A stretch of DNA of 64,000 bases from Stenopsyche tienmushanensis. Lineage: Eukaryota > Arthropoda > Insecta > Trichoptera > Stenopsychidae. The position numbers and the translations under genes were made by a program. The stretch covers positions 434,001-498,000 of the forward strand of contig WACJ01000184.1 of NCBI GenBank assembly GCA_008973525.1, read 5' to 3'. Shown here piece by piece: positions 36,764 to 47,609 of the stretch (position 1 is its first letter; each line of letters starts with the position of its first letter). The notes beneath the pieces were generated by a model. It saw only the letters and a program-made list of their open reading frames with translations, had not been told where the DNA came from and made no database searches.

Positions 36764-37579
36764 TCCCGAAAGTAAGTGTACTATTTTTTTATATTTCTTT
36801 AGAAAAAGTTTATTTGAAAAAAACATTACAAATAATTGTTTATACACTTGTTAAATACGTTTAAAGATAATTTCGATCTCGTTTAATGCATCTAGTTAGC
36901 CGTGGCTTCTTTATGCCCTCCTCGAAGAAATCTCCCGCCAGCTTCTCCCCCCACTTCAGAACCTCTTTCTGCACCTGCTCGCCGGTTAAAAAAATAATTC
37001 CACCCATGAGTTTTTTAAGGGAGGGAAAAAGATAATATTCTGAAGGCGCCAAATCAGGGGAATAAAGGGGGTAGTTCAAAACATCCCAACCTAATAAGTC
37101 CAAGAGCACCTTGGTAACTAAGGCGGTGTGAGGACGGATGTTGTCATGCAACAAGCACACTCTATCTTTGTGCATTAATGGTCTCTCCCTGAAGCAGAAA
37201 TTCGACAAAAATACTGAGACCATGATTTTTTTGGCAGATGGGGTATTGGTGTGACGCCACTGTGACGACTGTCTTTTTGACTCAGACGTGTAATGAGCCA
37301 CCTACTTTTTATCTCCAGTCACAATATAGCTAAGAAAATCCTCATCTTCCAATTCAAATCACCCAAGAAACTCGCGGGCGCTATTGACCCACTCGCACTT
37401 GGCGGGATTTCTTACCGACATCTTTCACGCAACTGGACACTTCAACGTGAATTTACATAGTACTGTATTCTTGTTATCCTCACTTTGTCAGAAGATCCCC
37501 CTCTATCACTCAGTATGGCCAATCCTTGACAGACAAAATACCACAGCCCGTATTTGTCACAGTACACTTATTTTCGGGA
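36764..37579 (-). mobile_element. mariner-like element with matching TIRs and TA duplications
   Basis: 816 bp bounded by TCCCGAAAGTAAGTGTACT on the left and, reverse-complemented, TCCCGAAAATAAGTGTACT on the right (18 of 19 agree), each next to TA (36762-36763 and 37580-37581). It encodes a damaged transposase on the minus strand. It is about 0.5 kb shorter than a full mariner, with the N-terminal part of the gene largely missing. Confidence 0.9.
36861..37385 (-). pseudogene. mariner-like transposase pseudogene with altered catalytic residues
   Basis: Reading leftward, a segment with VTGDKK followed by a TAG stop and VAHYTSESKRQSSQWRH covers the first catalytic aspartate. The usual GDE is GDK and the usual tryptophan codon is the stop. 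The frame at 37301-36861 then holds CLLHDNIRPHTALVTK with the second aspartate and WDVLNYPLYSPDLAPSEYYL. By mariner spacing (34 residues after the HDN aspartate) the third catalytic position is the glutamate of PSEY, where mariners have aspartate. The C-terminus, FFEEGIKKPRLTRCIK, is typical. The stop and the missing N-terminus mean it is inactive. Whether D34E is an ancestral feature or a decay mutation cannot be told from one copy. Confidence 0.88.
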
Positions 37580-37581
37580 TA

Positions 37582-38100
37582 TGCCTCCTAGTAAAACAAC
37601 GGAAATTTTGGAATCATAATCGATGTAAATTTAAAAACATTATGTAACTAAAGTATACAGATGCTATGATTTCTCATCTATAATATTAAATATAAATTGT
37701 ATTTATTTATATGCTGGTTGAAAATCTCTGACTAAATACATTTTTGTGTCATGCAATGTGCTAGATTCCTAATTGTCGTTAACAAATGATAATCTTATTA
37801 CATTCAAAGGTCGTATATTTCAAAATTGTTTACAGCAATTTATATTTGTATTATAGCCATTATGGCTATAAATATTCGTCTTTGGCCAAATCAGATGCAG
37901 CTATGACATTGCAATATTTTTTTGTAGAGATAACAATCACAAAAAATCATCATTCCTGTTTTCACCCGGATACGTTCTAACATAACCGGCGACTCTTATA
38001 TAATATCTAGCGTGCAGTAATTGGATAAAAACAGACTGCCGTTTTGGAGATTTTTCACGGGCGCCCGTATTTTTTCATCCATGTAATTATGCGAAACTGC
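37582..38100. other. AT-rich spacer, nothing recognised
   Basis: The 19-base palindrome TATAGCCATTATGGCTATA at 37854-37872 is the only structure noted. No gene. Confidence 0.55.
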
Positions 38101-38102
38101 TA

Positions 38103-38133
38103 GGAAATTCCCAGAATAATATTTGGGAATACC
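38103..38133. promoter_or_regulatory. Paired Rel/NF-kB-like sites
   Basis: GGAAATTCCC (38103-38112), a palindromic kappa-B-type core, and GGGAATACC (38125-38133), a second kappa-B-like site, lie about 22 bp apart. Insect Dorsal, Dif and Relish bind such sequences, often in clusters in immune or dorsoventral enhancers. No adjacent promoter or gene was identified, so the role is inferred from motif identity alone. Confidence 0.35.
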
Positions 38134-39351
38134 TAGTGCGTTTTTAAGTGGCACTAAGAGTAAGAATCATCTCGCAAGTACAAAGAAGTACGTACGTAAT
38201 CATCATCAGATGTATTTAAAAGTCGAATAGTGCTCGTGGCGATATTTTCAAGTGCGATCTGACGTTTACGAAGAATCTCGCCGAGTAACGAACGAGCGTG
38301 GAATTTGCTCCGAAGACTTTCAAAACCATTCGAATGGTTGTAGACATTTTTCTATATCATCAGCACGTTGACCGTATTTTTGCTTATGATTTCTTCACGT
38401 GTGCTTGCAAGTCTTTCTAAGTAGGATTTCACGAATTTGCACACCAGCAAAACGAAATTATACATCACGACGTAACCCAGATTTATTGTTAACTATAACA
38501 GTGGTTAGACTCGCCTCAAAAATGTATGTCATATTTACGAGGATCCGGTTTGGTTATGTTTGACAATAAGGCTTCGGAAATGTCAATTGTTCATACAAAA
38601 CGCTACATATCAGGTTTGCACACTTTGAAATGTTAATTGATATGATGTGCTGTTTATGTTGAGCTGAAGGCCTTCATCAATGATCAATTGAAAATCCACA
38701 CCAATCCGACACGATTTAATGCAGAAAAATGCATCGATGAATTTGGGAGATTGGGAGATTCTTAGATGGGTCGATTTTGACCGACGAAAAATTAAGTATG
38801 CCAATATCTAGATCAATAATATCCAAATAGAAAAGTTTTGAAATTTGACAACATTTTGTTAATCAGCCTAAATGGATAATGAAAATGAAGTTTGACTTGT
38901 TCAAGCAAGATATGAAATAGAATTTCTTCCATAACAGCGAATTTATGCAAAGACCTTATAGTAAATATGTTATTTGTATAATCAAAAATGAAACATATAC
39001 TTTGAAAATATTTTCAAAAATGTTAAGATTGAGTTTGTATAAGACTGTACATTTTCCTCGTGTGTTTAATATTGACAGTAACATTACCTTGTTTGCTTTC
39101 TTCCTCTTAGAAAAAGATTAAAGCTATTTCCACGTGATGAAGAACGAAGAAGTGTGACAATGATCTATGACGAACGTGCAGGAATAGATGATGATAACTG
39201 ACGAATTACGCAACTAAAACTATATAATCTTCTGTTGGCTTCTGTATAAATCGTTAAATTGGCAGGCAATGGGACTGTATACTTCAGAAAGCTTTTTGCA
39301 GTTAATATCAACATGGTTATGTTGAATAGGTTTTCATTTCCATTTCATATC
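38134..39351. other. Intergenic stretch, nothing recognised
   Basis: 38140-38350 is less AT-rich; the rest is AT-rich. There is no supported gene or bounded element. Confidence 0.5.
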
Positions 39352-39468
39352 GAGGAAAACTGCTCATTTAAAAAACACCCATCTTAGCAGCACTTCCATA
39401 TATTACTTTCATCCAGGTGACCCGTTGGGTGGACGTTCAGATAGGAGATCATACTATCTTCAATGTCA
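39352..39468 (+). repeat. Retroposon-like repeat family F, copy E (fragment)
   Basis: Matches the middle of copy A: TTCATCCAGGTGACCCG and CATACTATCTTCAATGTC align with its TTCATTCAGGAGGCCCG and CTACCTTCAATATC segments. Neither end is preserved. Confidence 0.5.
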
Positions 39469-39548
39469 AAACCCTAATAAGATAAATATTTAATAAAGTT
39501 GATATTAATGAGGTTCTTTCCCCATGAATGGATAATAAAAAACTTTAA

Positions 39549-39592
39549 ACTTTTGAGGAGTACAATCGCGTATTTGCGATCGAATTCGTCTT
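39549..39592 (-). repeat. Family A terminal fragment beside TTAA
   Basis: TTAA (39545-39548) is followed by ACTTTTGAGGAGTACAATCG, CGTATTTGCGATCGAATT. This matches, on the opposite strand, the TTAA-bounded outer end of family A copy 5 at 50095. Only the terminal 44 bp are present. Confidence 0.6.
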
Positions 39593-40940
39593 CAATACGA
39601 TTCGTCGAGTCGAACGCTTTCAAATATAACATTAGTATGAATTGGATCAACCCATAAAGCTCTTTCAATAATCCACAACTTTAGTTGGATCACTCGTGAG
39701 TGTCCATTAAATCAAATATCAATTTTCGACATTAAACAATCGTCTAGATGGATTTGAACATCAGATCTGTAGACAAAGGCTTGACTCCGTTGAGATACCA
39801 TGACCCATCTATTATTCGCTCTTGTGAATCATCGCGTCGTCTTCAACTGACTCATCAGTTATCTATTCACGCCCACCGCTGGATACCGTCGTTTTCATAT
39901 TTATTTGAATAATGCCATCAATAAAAAAATAGTTTTGATAAAATTATTCGCCATGTGTTTCCGACATAAATGCAAACGAGCGAATCGCCCAGAATAAACT
40001 TTACGGTTCATGGGGGGGCAGGTGAAAAGCTATAAATTCTATGGGTGTGAATAAACAGCGTAAGCACTTAGTCGTTTTATCGCCAGAAAAGACAAAGCCT
40101 TCTTCAGTTTGCCCATTAAATATTTTTGAAGCGAAACTTCCACAAGCGTGGTAGGGTAATTTGGCTTGAACGTCACTAAAAGTATAACATCCCAAGCGGT
40201 ATTTAATCGGAAAGAGAGGGAAAATCTTTCGCAGTATCTCTGTTTCGTCGCATCATAAAGACGCTACGCGCATGCGCCGAATCGCATCTATTATGTATGT
40301 GTGTTTGTGCGTGTCTATACGTAGCATAAAGTAATCACTGCACCAGTGGTAAGCCTATTTTATTGCATATTACACAAGACAGCTTCATCTTTTTGCCAAA
40401 ATTTTCTGTTAACAAATGGGATAAAAAAATGCAATTTTAATAACATACGGAATATTTTTAAAAAATGATTCCATGAAATGCAATCAAAATGCAGCTTTAT
40501 CATTAAAATTGCTATAAATATTCAATCGAATCATACGATATCTAAAGCTCAAATGATTCTATCCTAGACCAAATGTGTTCTGTTCGATTCAAATATTTAA
40601 ATAAATGTTCAAATTGAATATCCCTGGCTTCGTTTGTGGCCTCTGTTGGACTTGATTTATGGACGAAAAGCCGACAATATCAGACTGCTCGACGACAGCT
40701 CCAGTAGAAACGCCAAACTTTTTGCTTATTGACATAACAAGGAAACGACTACTGATTTCATCCAGATAAATTTTATTTGCAGACGAATATTAAATTTTAC
40801 CCTTTAGACTTGTGATTTCATACGATAAAAATAAGATGGTGTATGAATTTAATATGATAAAAAATCTTTTTGAAATTGCAATGTTTCAAATATTCAATTG
40901 AAATATATATAATATATTTTTGCTATATTATTTAAATCGA
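39593..40940. other. Intergenic stretch, nothing recognised
   Basis: Short frames only, none recognisable. 39990-40320 is slightly less AT-rich. Confidence 0.5.
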
Positions 40941-40988
40941 AGTTCTGTAGTGGACTGTCAGTGGCTGCACTATGATGATGATGATGAT
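40941..40988 (+). repeat. Family F 3' end, copy C (very short)
   Basis: AGTTCTGTAGTGGACTGTC, AGTGGCTGCACTATG and then (ATG)n match the last 48 bp of copies A and B including the GAT tail. A very short copy that keeps the exact 3' end is typical of severe 5' truncation in retrotransposition. Confidence 0.65.
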
Positions 40989-41300
40989 TTAAATCGAAAT
41001 GTGTGCATATTGAAAAATTTGCATTGTTAGTATTTATGTAATTATTATATTGTTAAGACAAGGTGTGGTTAATAATCATATCTTTATCGGCGTACATATG
41101 CTTGAAAAATCATATTAACAAGTTAGCAGAAGCCCTTATAGCAAAAACCACAATAATTTAAATTAATCATTGATTTTTGTAAAATATATTTTATTGTGAT
41201 AATTCAGGAGTAAACATCTATAGTTTTTGATACAATAATCGTTAAAAATCATAACAGAACATCGATATCAATACCTTCAAAATCAAGTCGATAATATCTC
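40989..41300. other. AT-rich spacer, nothing recognised
   Basis: No coding or repeat signal was seen. Confidence 0.55.
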
Positions 41301-41683
41301 TTAACACTTTTCACTCTAGAGGTGACTCTCACTCACCATATTATTTGATGCCGCAACTCGAGAGGTGACTCGATTTGAAGCGGACTCAATGCGTGACAAT
41401 AACTATTTACGTTTAATTCCTTTGAAGTGGGTCCCTATGCTCTTCTGTATAATCTTATAAAGTATAACATGACACCGCTTCAAATAGATATAAGCTTTTC
41501 TTATCTAAAATTAGTCCGCAACCACGAACCGGACTGCATGTTCGGCACTAGTTCGAACTTGACATTCGTGGCAGAAAGACTACTAAGTTTTTGATCCCTA
41601 TAAGCAATGAACAGGAGTTAGGAATGATTGCATTACCCTGTTATAAAAAAATGCTATAATAGAAAGTTTATAGACGCTACGTT

Positions 41684-41794
41684 ACTTCCGTGATCGTACA
41701 GATCATAGAAAATATATCAAGAAGCCCTAAATGAGGACGGAGTGGCCATAAAGCTTGCATGCTCAATCGGTCCGCTTTTCGGATCGCTGATATG
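41684..41794 (+). pseudogene. piggyBac-like transposase core scrap
   Basis: The nucleotides resemble 13233-13344 (shared words CTTCCGTGATCGTACAG, AAGAAGCCCTAAA, CGGAGTGGCCA). In the corresponding frame the translation has a stop and shows the same GHK-then-asparagine core remnant. It sits between the two duplicated blocks of the 41305-42244 element. It is too short and too damaged to show catalytic residues, and the family call relies on its neighbour at 41878. Confidence 0.45.
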
Positions 41795-41877
41795 AAAGTT
41801 TTCTTATCTGAAATTAGTCCGTAACCACTAACCGGGCTGCATGTTCGACTTCAATCTCCGATTCCGAAGATATCCAC

Positions 41878-42063
41878 TTGAATGGAAAATTGTATAATAT
41901 TCTAATAGGAATTAGGAAGGATTGTAAAGTATGTTCTCAAAAGAAACAAATCCGGAAAAGACATCAAACCATACATTATTGTAATACTTACCCTGACAAG
42001 CCGGGCGTGCATTTTGGCAATTGTTTTATGAAAGATCACACACAGTATAATTACAGAGACTAA
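41878..42063 (+). pseudogene. piggyBac transposase C-terminal cysteine-rich domain (fragment)
   Basis: 61 codons ending at a natural stop. The peptide has DCKVCSQKKQ, then HYCNTYPDKPGVHFGNCF and HTQYNY: a C-X2-C pair, a Y-C, a P-D-K-P-G turn, another cysteine and a closing histidine. This is the zinc-binding C-terminal domain of piggyBac transposases, which contacts the element ends. One cysteine of the usual pair is replaced (CNTY for C-x-x-C). It lies close to the right TTAA end, the expected place for the 3' end of the gene. The catalytic DDD core is missing apart from the scrap at 41684-41794, so the gene is dead. Confidence 0.85.
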
Positions 42064-42248
42064 TGTTTAATAAATTATATCCATAAAAGTGTAAAGATAT
42101 ATAAAATTTTAAAGTGTAAAAGTTTTGTACATTCATTTGTGTGTGTAATGATTTTAAATTAGTGCTAAGAAATTCGCCAAAAATGCTGCGAAACGCCTCG
42201 AGTTGCTGGTTCGCCGCGCGACAAAGGATCTCGAGTGCAAGGGGTTAA

Positions 42249-44583
42249 TACATTTCAAAAGAAAAAGTTCACAGAATTTTTTTCACTCTAAATTTTCTTC
42301 TTCTTTATTTGGATTTGTTTTTGTGCAATTTCTTCTTAAAAAATCCTATAAACAACCTGTTGTTTCCAATTTTATGCGTTTATCTTAAAATCTTAAAGAT
42401 CTTTATAAATTTGATTCGATGGAGCCAAGTACTTGATAAAGTCTTTCTTAAATTCAGTAAAAATCTTCATTTAATTCTTCGATCAGCAAATTGTTCATCC
42501 AAGTCTAGATTTTATGAATTCTGAATTAATCTAGAACCCTATCAAATTCTATCAAATTTGCTTCATTAGCCTGTTCTTCCACGAGTAATTCTTGGATATC
42601 CTTAAAATTTATATAGTTAAAGTCTTTCTATAAAAACTTAACATGTTCTGTAGTTAAATATATTGTATTTGATGGATGATGTTAATATATTTTATAACAA
42701 TACAGCATTTCCATGCTTCCATGACTTTAATAAAATCATCCTCGATCTTATTCAAAACCCATTTTAACTAAAATATTTCTTATTTTAACGAATTTGAAAA
42801 TGAATCGATAATGAAAATATAGATTTGATAACAATAAAATAAAATTAAATCTGAAATTTGTTGCTATTGATCAAAAGAAAAAGAGACATTCAATTGCTTT
42901 TATACCGATGACGCGCTACAAGTAGCCAGTTGTATATTGAATTATAATATGCTGTATTAAATAAGCATAGATCATGTTTTTAAGTCGAAAATTATTTATA
43001 AGGACATGCATAATAACCAATTTTTAATTTGGTGGCAGTTAGTCACTGATGGAACATCTCGAAATCGTTTTGCAATAAATAATTTGATAATTGAATAGAT
43101 TGAATATTATGAATAAAATACATAGCTTTAGCATGAGTTAGCGTTCCTCGCGAACTTTGTAAAGATTAATTTCCTCGGAAAAAAAAGTAACGATCAGATA
43201 ATTTGTGAAATAGTTGTTAGATGACAAAACGGTGACATTATTCGGGCGTCATAAAGACGTTCAACTTTTATTGTTTCTTGGGCGACTCCCCGCTCACACA
43301 TGGCATATTTATTTTTCCGAATGACAAAGAAAAGCATTTAAAATTTTATTCATCGGCGAGATTTACGAGGAATTCGACAATTCGGTTGATTTATAGAGCA
43401 ATCTGATGGACGCACGTGAAAGAATGACAAAATACTTTTTTTTGGAAATGTTCTCATATTGGGCAACTAAAAGCAGGATCTATCCACTATCAGATTTTGG
43501 CTTATCTTTATTGGCCCGTTAAATATTTATTTCAATTAAAATACGTACTAAAATTTTCACTTTATTACGCCACCTGTTCGATGATAAACAATGCATTTTT
43601 AGAATAGCTTTCGAATTAACGTGCAGAAGTTCAAAACTATTTGATTTTACTATTATAAAGATCCGAAGCAATTTTTTCTTCTCTGAAAGATATTAAAAAT
43701 AAAAAAAATGCTGCATTAGTGGACATGTGTGCAACGGTAGCCAAATTTTACAACTAAAAACGAAAGTAATAAATTATTTTAATTCTTTGCAAATATTGGC
43801 ATAATAATCCCAAATTGAAATCCATATTAAATTTCATAAAATATACACAAACATTGTTGTTTGGGAAGATAAAAGACATTTGCTTTTGTAATGCATGGAA
43901 AATAAAGCTTTTATAATGCATACTGCTCCAGTACAATAATGCAACAATGCATAAATCAGTTTTATTCGAGGGATTATCAGGATAATTCCTGTATAGCTAC
44001 GAACTGTGTTTAACCATTCATCTAATTCAGTACAAAATAAAGTACTCGTATCATTGAAACTATTATAGCGATTGCATATCAAGTAAATGTATGATTATTA
44101 AAATAATACTCATTTGGTGCAAAAATTAGTAACAAATATGTATTTTTACTAAAGAGATACTTGAATGTATGTTGAAACTCTACAGAGAATATATTTCTTC
44201 ATGCATAGCTTAATTTTTAACACACTGAATGTCCAATAAACGCAACTTTTGCTGTCAACGAGTGAACAGTAGCAAAAAAGGTTTTATCCATATTCATACT
44301 CTTAAAATTGTTACGAAAGGATATTTTTGACAAAAAGCTGATGAAAGCTCTAAAAGAGCATGCTGTTTTTTTAACAAGCCAAAATTCAAGCTATCAATCC
44401 CCAATGGAAATTTTAATAACCAAATCATCCACCATACATTCCAGATATACTTACTTAGATCTTCAAATTAATTGGGTGTTTATTAAAAATTTTAAGGGAA
44501 AAGAGATTTTTTTAAATTATAAAGAACGACCTGGATTTGCAAACACTCACATTTCAATGCGGATCAACCCTTTTGTCAATAAG
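42249..44583. other. Very AT-rich stretch, nothing recognised
   Basis: No gene or bounded repeat was seen. The 104-codon frame at 44308-44622 has no recognisable domain. Confidence 0.5.
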
Positions 44584-44949
44584 ATGGTCTGGCCAGACCA
44601 TTATGCTTTTGCGATGAGATAGAACTTACTAAAACTCCCTGACTTTGTTCATTAGAGGATTTTACAGAATTTAGAGTTTAAAAAAAGTTGGGGATCCTTG
44701 TGTTTCGAGATAAAAAGATATTTCTGTTTATACGCCTAGAGTCAATGAAAGTGGTTTGGCCAGACCCTGATTTTTTTCATAGATTTTGTATGCGAAATCT
44801 CGTTTTTCTTCATGTTTCGTTAGGAAATTTTAATTTTTAGTTAGAAATCGTCAAGCAGATTTAGCTGGGTGATCGACAAGCTTCAAAGAAAACTCCGATC
44901 CATTTCCATGCAATATGCATGATATTCCAGCCAGACCACTTTCGTTGAC
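44584..44949. repeat. Palindrome and inverted repeat built on TGGCCAGACCA
   Basis: ATGGTCTGGCCAGACCAT (44584-44601) is a perfect 18-bp palindrome. GTCAATGAAAGTGGTTTGGC (44741-44760) faces GCCAGACCACTTTCGTTGAC (44930-44949), whose reverse complement agrees at 18 of 20 positions. The three sites share the half-site TGGCCAGACC or a close variant. This could be the remains of nested DNA-transposon ends. A Tigger-type transposase fragment lies 0.9 kb away on the minus strand, but no link is proven. Confidence 0.5.
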
Positions 44950-45859
44950 GGGAGGTAAAATTGACATTGAAAGGTTTATTGACAAAAGGGTTAAGTCGAT
45001 AAATAAGTACATGGAAGTGTACATTAGAAAAAATGTTGTTTATTATTATTCAAAAATTATCATTGTGTTTCATCAACATGGCGCCATAATACATTCAACG
45101 CTTATATAAAAATACACACTATTATTTTGTTATTTATTTCAAATTAAATTCGCAATAATTTGAAATTTTTGCAGTTGCAACAGCAATTGTTTTAATATAG
45201 TTAGAAATAGTTTTTGTTTATTGATTATATAGATCCGGTTGAAGATATTCGTCGAGGTCAATTGGCAAAGTACTGGAATGACGTACACTTTGATTAATGG
45301 AAAAAGTGTACGGATGTTTAAAAACACCTTTCGAAATTTTACCAGCGCGTGACGCAAAATCGATCTTAATTGAAACTCGGAATGTTTTTTGTTCGAGGAA
45401 ATTTATTTTTTGGCGAAACAATTTTTTGAAATGAAAATTAGCTTGAAAACGTGCATGCGTATTCAGGAGGCGAACCGTCTAACAATTTAATCTAAACACT
45501 GAATATTCAAATTAAGCCGTTTTGAGTCATCATTTTAAGAGAAACACTTACAAAGCTATTTGTATTATTTTTCCTCGATGATTGTGAGGTTCATATTTGC
45601 ATTTGAGCTCTCCTAAAAAGCTTGCAAGGATCAATAAAAACATATCTAATCACAACAACAATAAATGTATCATTTTCAATATTGCAAGTATTATTGCATT
45701 TGGAGAACTGGAATTAATAATGCAGTATATTTATCAATATAATTAGGTATTAATCACATATTGTTTTTAATTATTTGTAACTTTTTTCGGCAGGGCTAAT
45801 ATTTTTGGTTTACCAATTTTTTTTTCAAATTATAAGTTTCTTGTTCATACTTTTCAAAT
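44950..45859. other. AT-rich stretch, nothing recognised
   Basis: No supported feature between the inverted-repeat cluster and the Tigger-like fragment. Confidence 0.5.
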
Positions 45860-45880
45860 GTATTTAAAACATCTAATATT

Positions 45881-46150
45881 TTAGAAGGATTTTCTGAAAC
45901 CATTACGTCCATCACTGGTTTTCAATATGCTTTCATTTGGATGAAAAGAAGTATTATCTAATAAAAGTATTGCTTTCTGTGACAGTCCTTTCTTAAAAAA
46001 AAAAATTATCATCTCTGGAACCCATTTATTTTTGAACCAATCATCAAAAATCTGCCTGACCATCCATGTCCTTATTTGACTATAATAATCGACAGGAAGA
46101 TTTTTCATATCAGTTCCCTTGAAAGATCGAGGTTTCTTTGTTTTTGGCAT
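45881..46150 (-). pseudogene. Tigger/pogo-like transposase fragment (DDE superfamily)
   Basis: An 89-codon minus-strand frame that includes IRTWMVRQIFDDWFKNKWVP, then KAILLLDNTSFHPNES. The order W-M, I-F-x-x-W-F, F/W-V-P and then LLLDN-x-x-x-HP is the conserved core of pogo/Tigger/jerky-type transposases, and the LLLDN aspartate is the second catalytic residue. The region N-terminal to this (CENP-B-like DNA-binding domains and the first aspartate) and the C-terminal third residue were not found nearby. About 90 of the usual 450 or so residues remain. It starts at an ATG, but that is probably incidental. Confidence 0.8.
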
Positions 46151-46537
46151 TTATTTTGGTAGATAAAATCATCCTTATTGCTTTTTAGAGTTATTTTTCA
46201 TTAATCTTGATATGTGTATATTACCTAATGTACTTTTCGGAAGTTGCCTCATTATCCTAGTATCACATTTTTTTAGTATTATTTTCGTTTTCTTGTGTGC
46301 GTCTCATAATCACATAACAAAAAAAAACATCCGCACCCGGATAATCGAGAGTACGCTGAAAATTAAATTTATTACATATTTCGCATATGGCAATCCAAAT
46401 GCAAAGCGTGCTTTTAGCAATACTTAATTAAATTTTTCCAACAAGTAGAAAATGACTGATCTGGTTGAATAATTACAATTTATGATAAACAAATAATTTG
46501 AAATAGATACAGTTATTTCAATTTCAAAATACACGCA
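46151..46537. other. AT-rich spacer, nothing recognised
   Basis: No coding or repeat signal beyond short frames. Confidence 0.55.
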
Positions 46538-47605
46538 AACCTATTTTTGTGCGAATTTTTTTGTGCGATTTTGAAGTTATGCGGTTTTTTTTAAGCAATT
46601 TTTCAATTTTTTTTATTATTTCATAAAGAGAACGTATCGAGATATTTTAGATTAAATAGGAAATAAATCATCAACAATAACCGAAATTTGGAAATAAAAT
46701 ATAATTTTGGACTGTAAATCATATAGCACTGCTACCATTGGATATACGACCACGCCCTTTATTCTAGTTTAGATTTTTGAAAAAAATTATTCCGGTTTTT
46801 TTTGCATTTTTCCAATGTCTCAAGTTTTAAAATTACATTCTCCATATGAATTTCTAAAATTCCAACTACTTACTGAGTTATAGATATTTTAGTGACACGG
46901 CAACTTGGCCGGTCCTACCATAATGAAATCTTTTAAAAACTACTTTTTTCAACACGATTGACATCATATCTCAAGTTTTAATTAATTAATTTACTTCAAA
47001 CTGGGTACAAATCTATTCTGTACAACCATTAATTATTCCTACCAGATTTATGTCAAAATTTATTTTTTAACTATTTAAAAAAAATAAAACTATGACAAAA
47101 TAAGGCCAAATAATTACTTGACTGATTTTTTTTAAACAGTCGCCATTTTGTGACTTATTTCTTTTTTGAGTTAGGGACTATAGTGACATCTCTACTAATT
47201 ATGAATTATATTGTTGGAAAGAGAAAATCTACACAGAACAATGTTGATATTGACACTGAAAATCACAACGAAAATGATCATACAGCGATGATAGTTTGTA
47301 ATTAAAATAATTAGTATTTCTCTAGTGAATATCTGGCATTATAAGTGTCATATGTTAGACATCCTCAAAATTTTACCAGTGATGCAAGACGTCCTTTAAA
47401 TCTTACAAAAAAAAAAAAATTTAATTGCCTTATTGTTTTCCTGCTTTTTTATTAACTTTTTTTGTGCGATTTTGAAAATATTTTATATATCTGTTTCAAA
47501 GTTGTGCGGTTTTTAAAATCCAAGGAACGCATCTTCACTTTTTCACACAAGTCATAGCTTTTTTGTGCGATTTTCTGCAGAACGCATCTACCGCACAAAA
47601 AAAGG
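46538..47605 (-). repeat. Dispersed repeat family D, copy 2 (most complete)
   Basis: 1068 bp with ends AACCTATTTTTGTGCG on the left and, reverse-complemented, AACCTTTTTTTGTGCG on the right (15 of 16 agree). TTAA follows the right end (47606-47609); the left flank has CGCAA at the corresponding place, so a TTAA duplication is only half supported. The interior repeats, inverted, the family D landmarks (GGCAACTTGGCCGGTCCTACC, ACGATTGACATCATATCTC, GAGTTAGGGACTATAGTG). GTGCGATTTTGAA-type subterminal repeats occur at both ends. There is no transposase frame. It looks like a non-autonomous DNA transposon. Confidence 0.75.
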
Positions 47606-47609
47606 TTAA

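Larger units (their letters stand above)
41305..42244 (+). mobile_element. piggyBac-like element, internally rearranged
   Basis: 940 bp flanked by TTAA at 41301-41304 and 42245-42248. The left end is CACTTTTCACTCTAGAG and the right end, reverse-complemented, is CCCCTTGCACTCGAGA; both match the ends of the miniature element at 25989-26353, which lies in the opposite orientation. A shared internal block (TTTCTTATCT-AAATTAGTCCG, then GGGCTGCATGTTCG or GGACTGCATGTTCGG) occurs twice here, at 41495-41550 and 41800-41845, flanking a central scrap of transposase. So this is either a nested or a duplicated structure. It is the likely relative of the autonomous parent of the small element. Confidence 0.8.

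Noticed and set aside
38120..38210. GTACGTACGTAATCATCATC words near the Rel-like sites considered as part of one composite element
   Set aside because: The simple palindromic and trinucleotide words are too short to be meaningful; only the two Rel-like sites are kept.
44308..44622. 104-codon frame considered as a gene
   Set aside because: No recognisable domain, AT-driven codon use, and it ends across the TGGTCTGGCCAGACCA palindrome.
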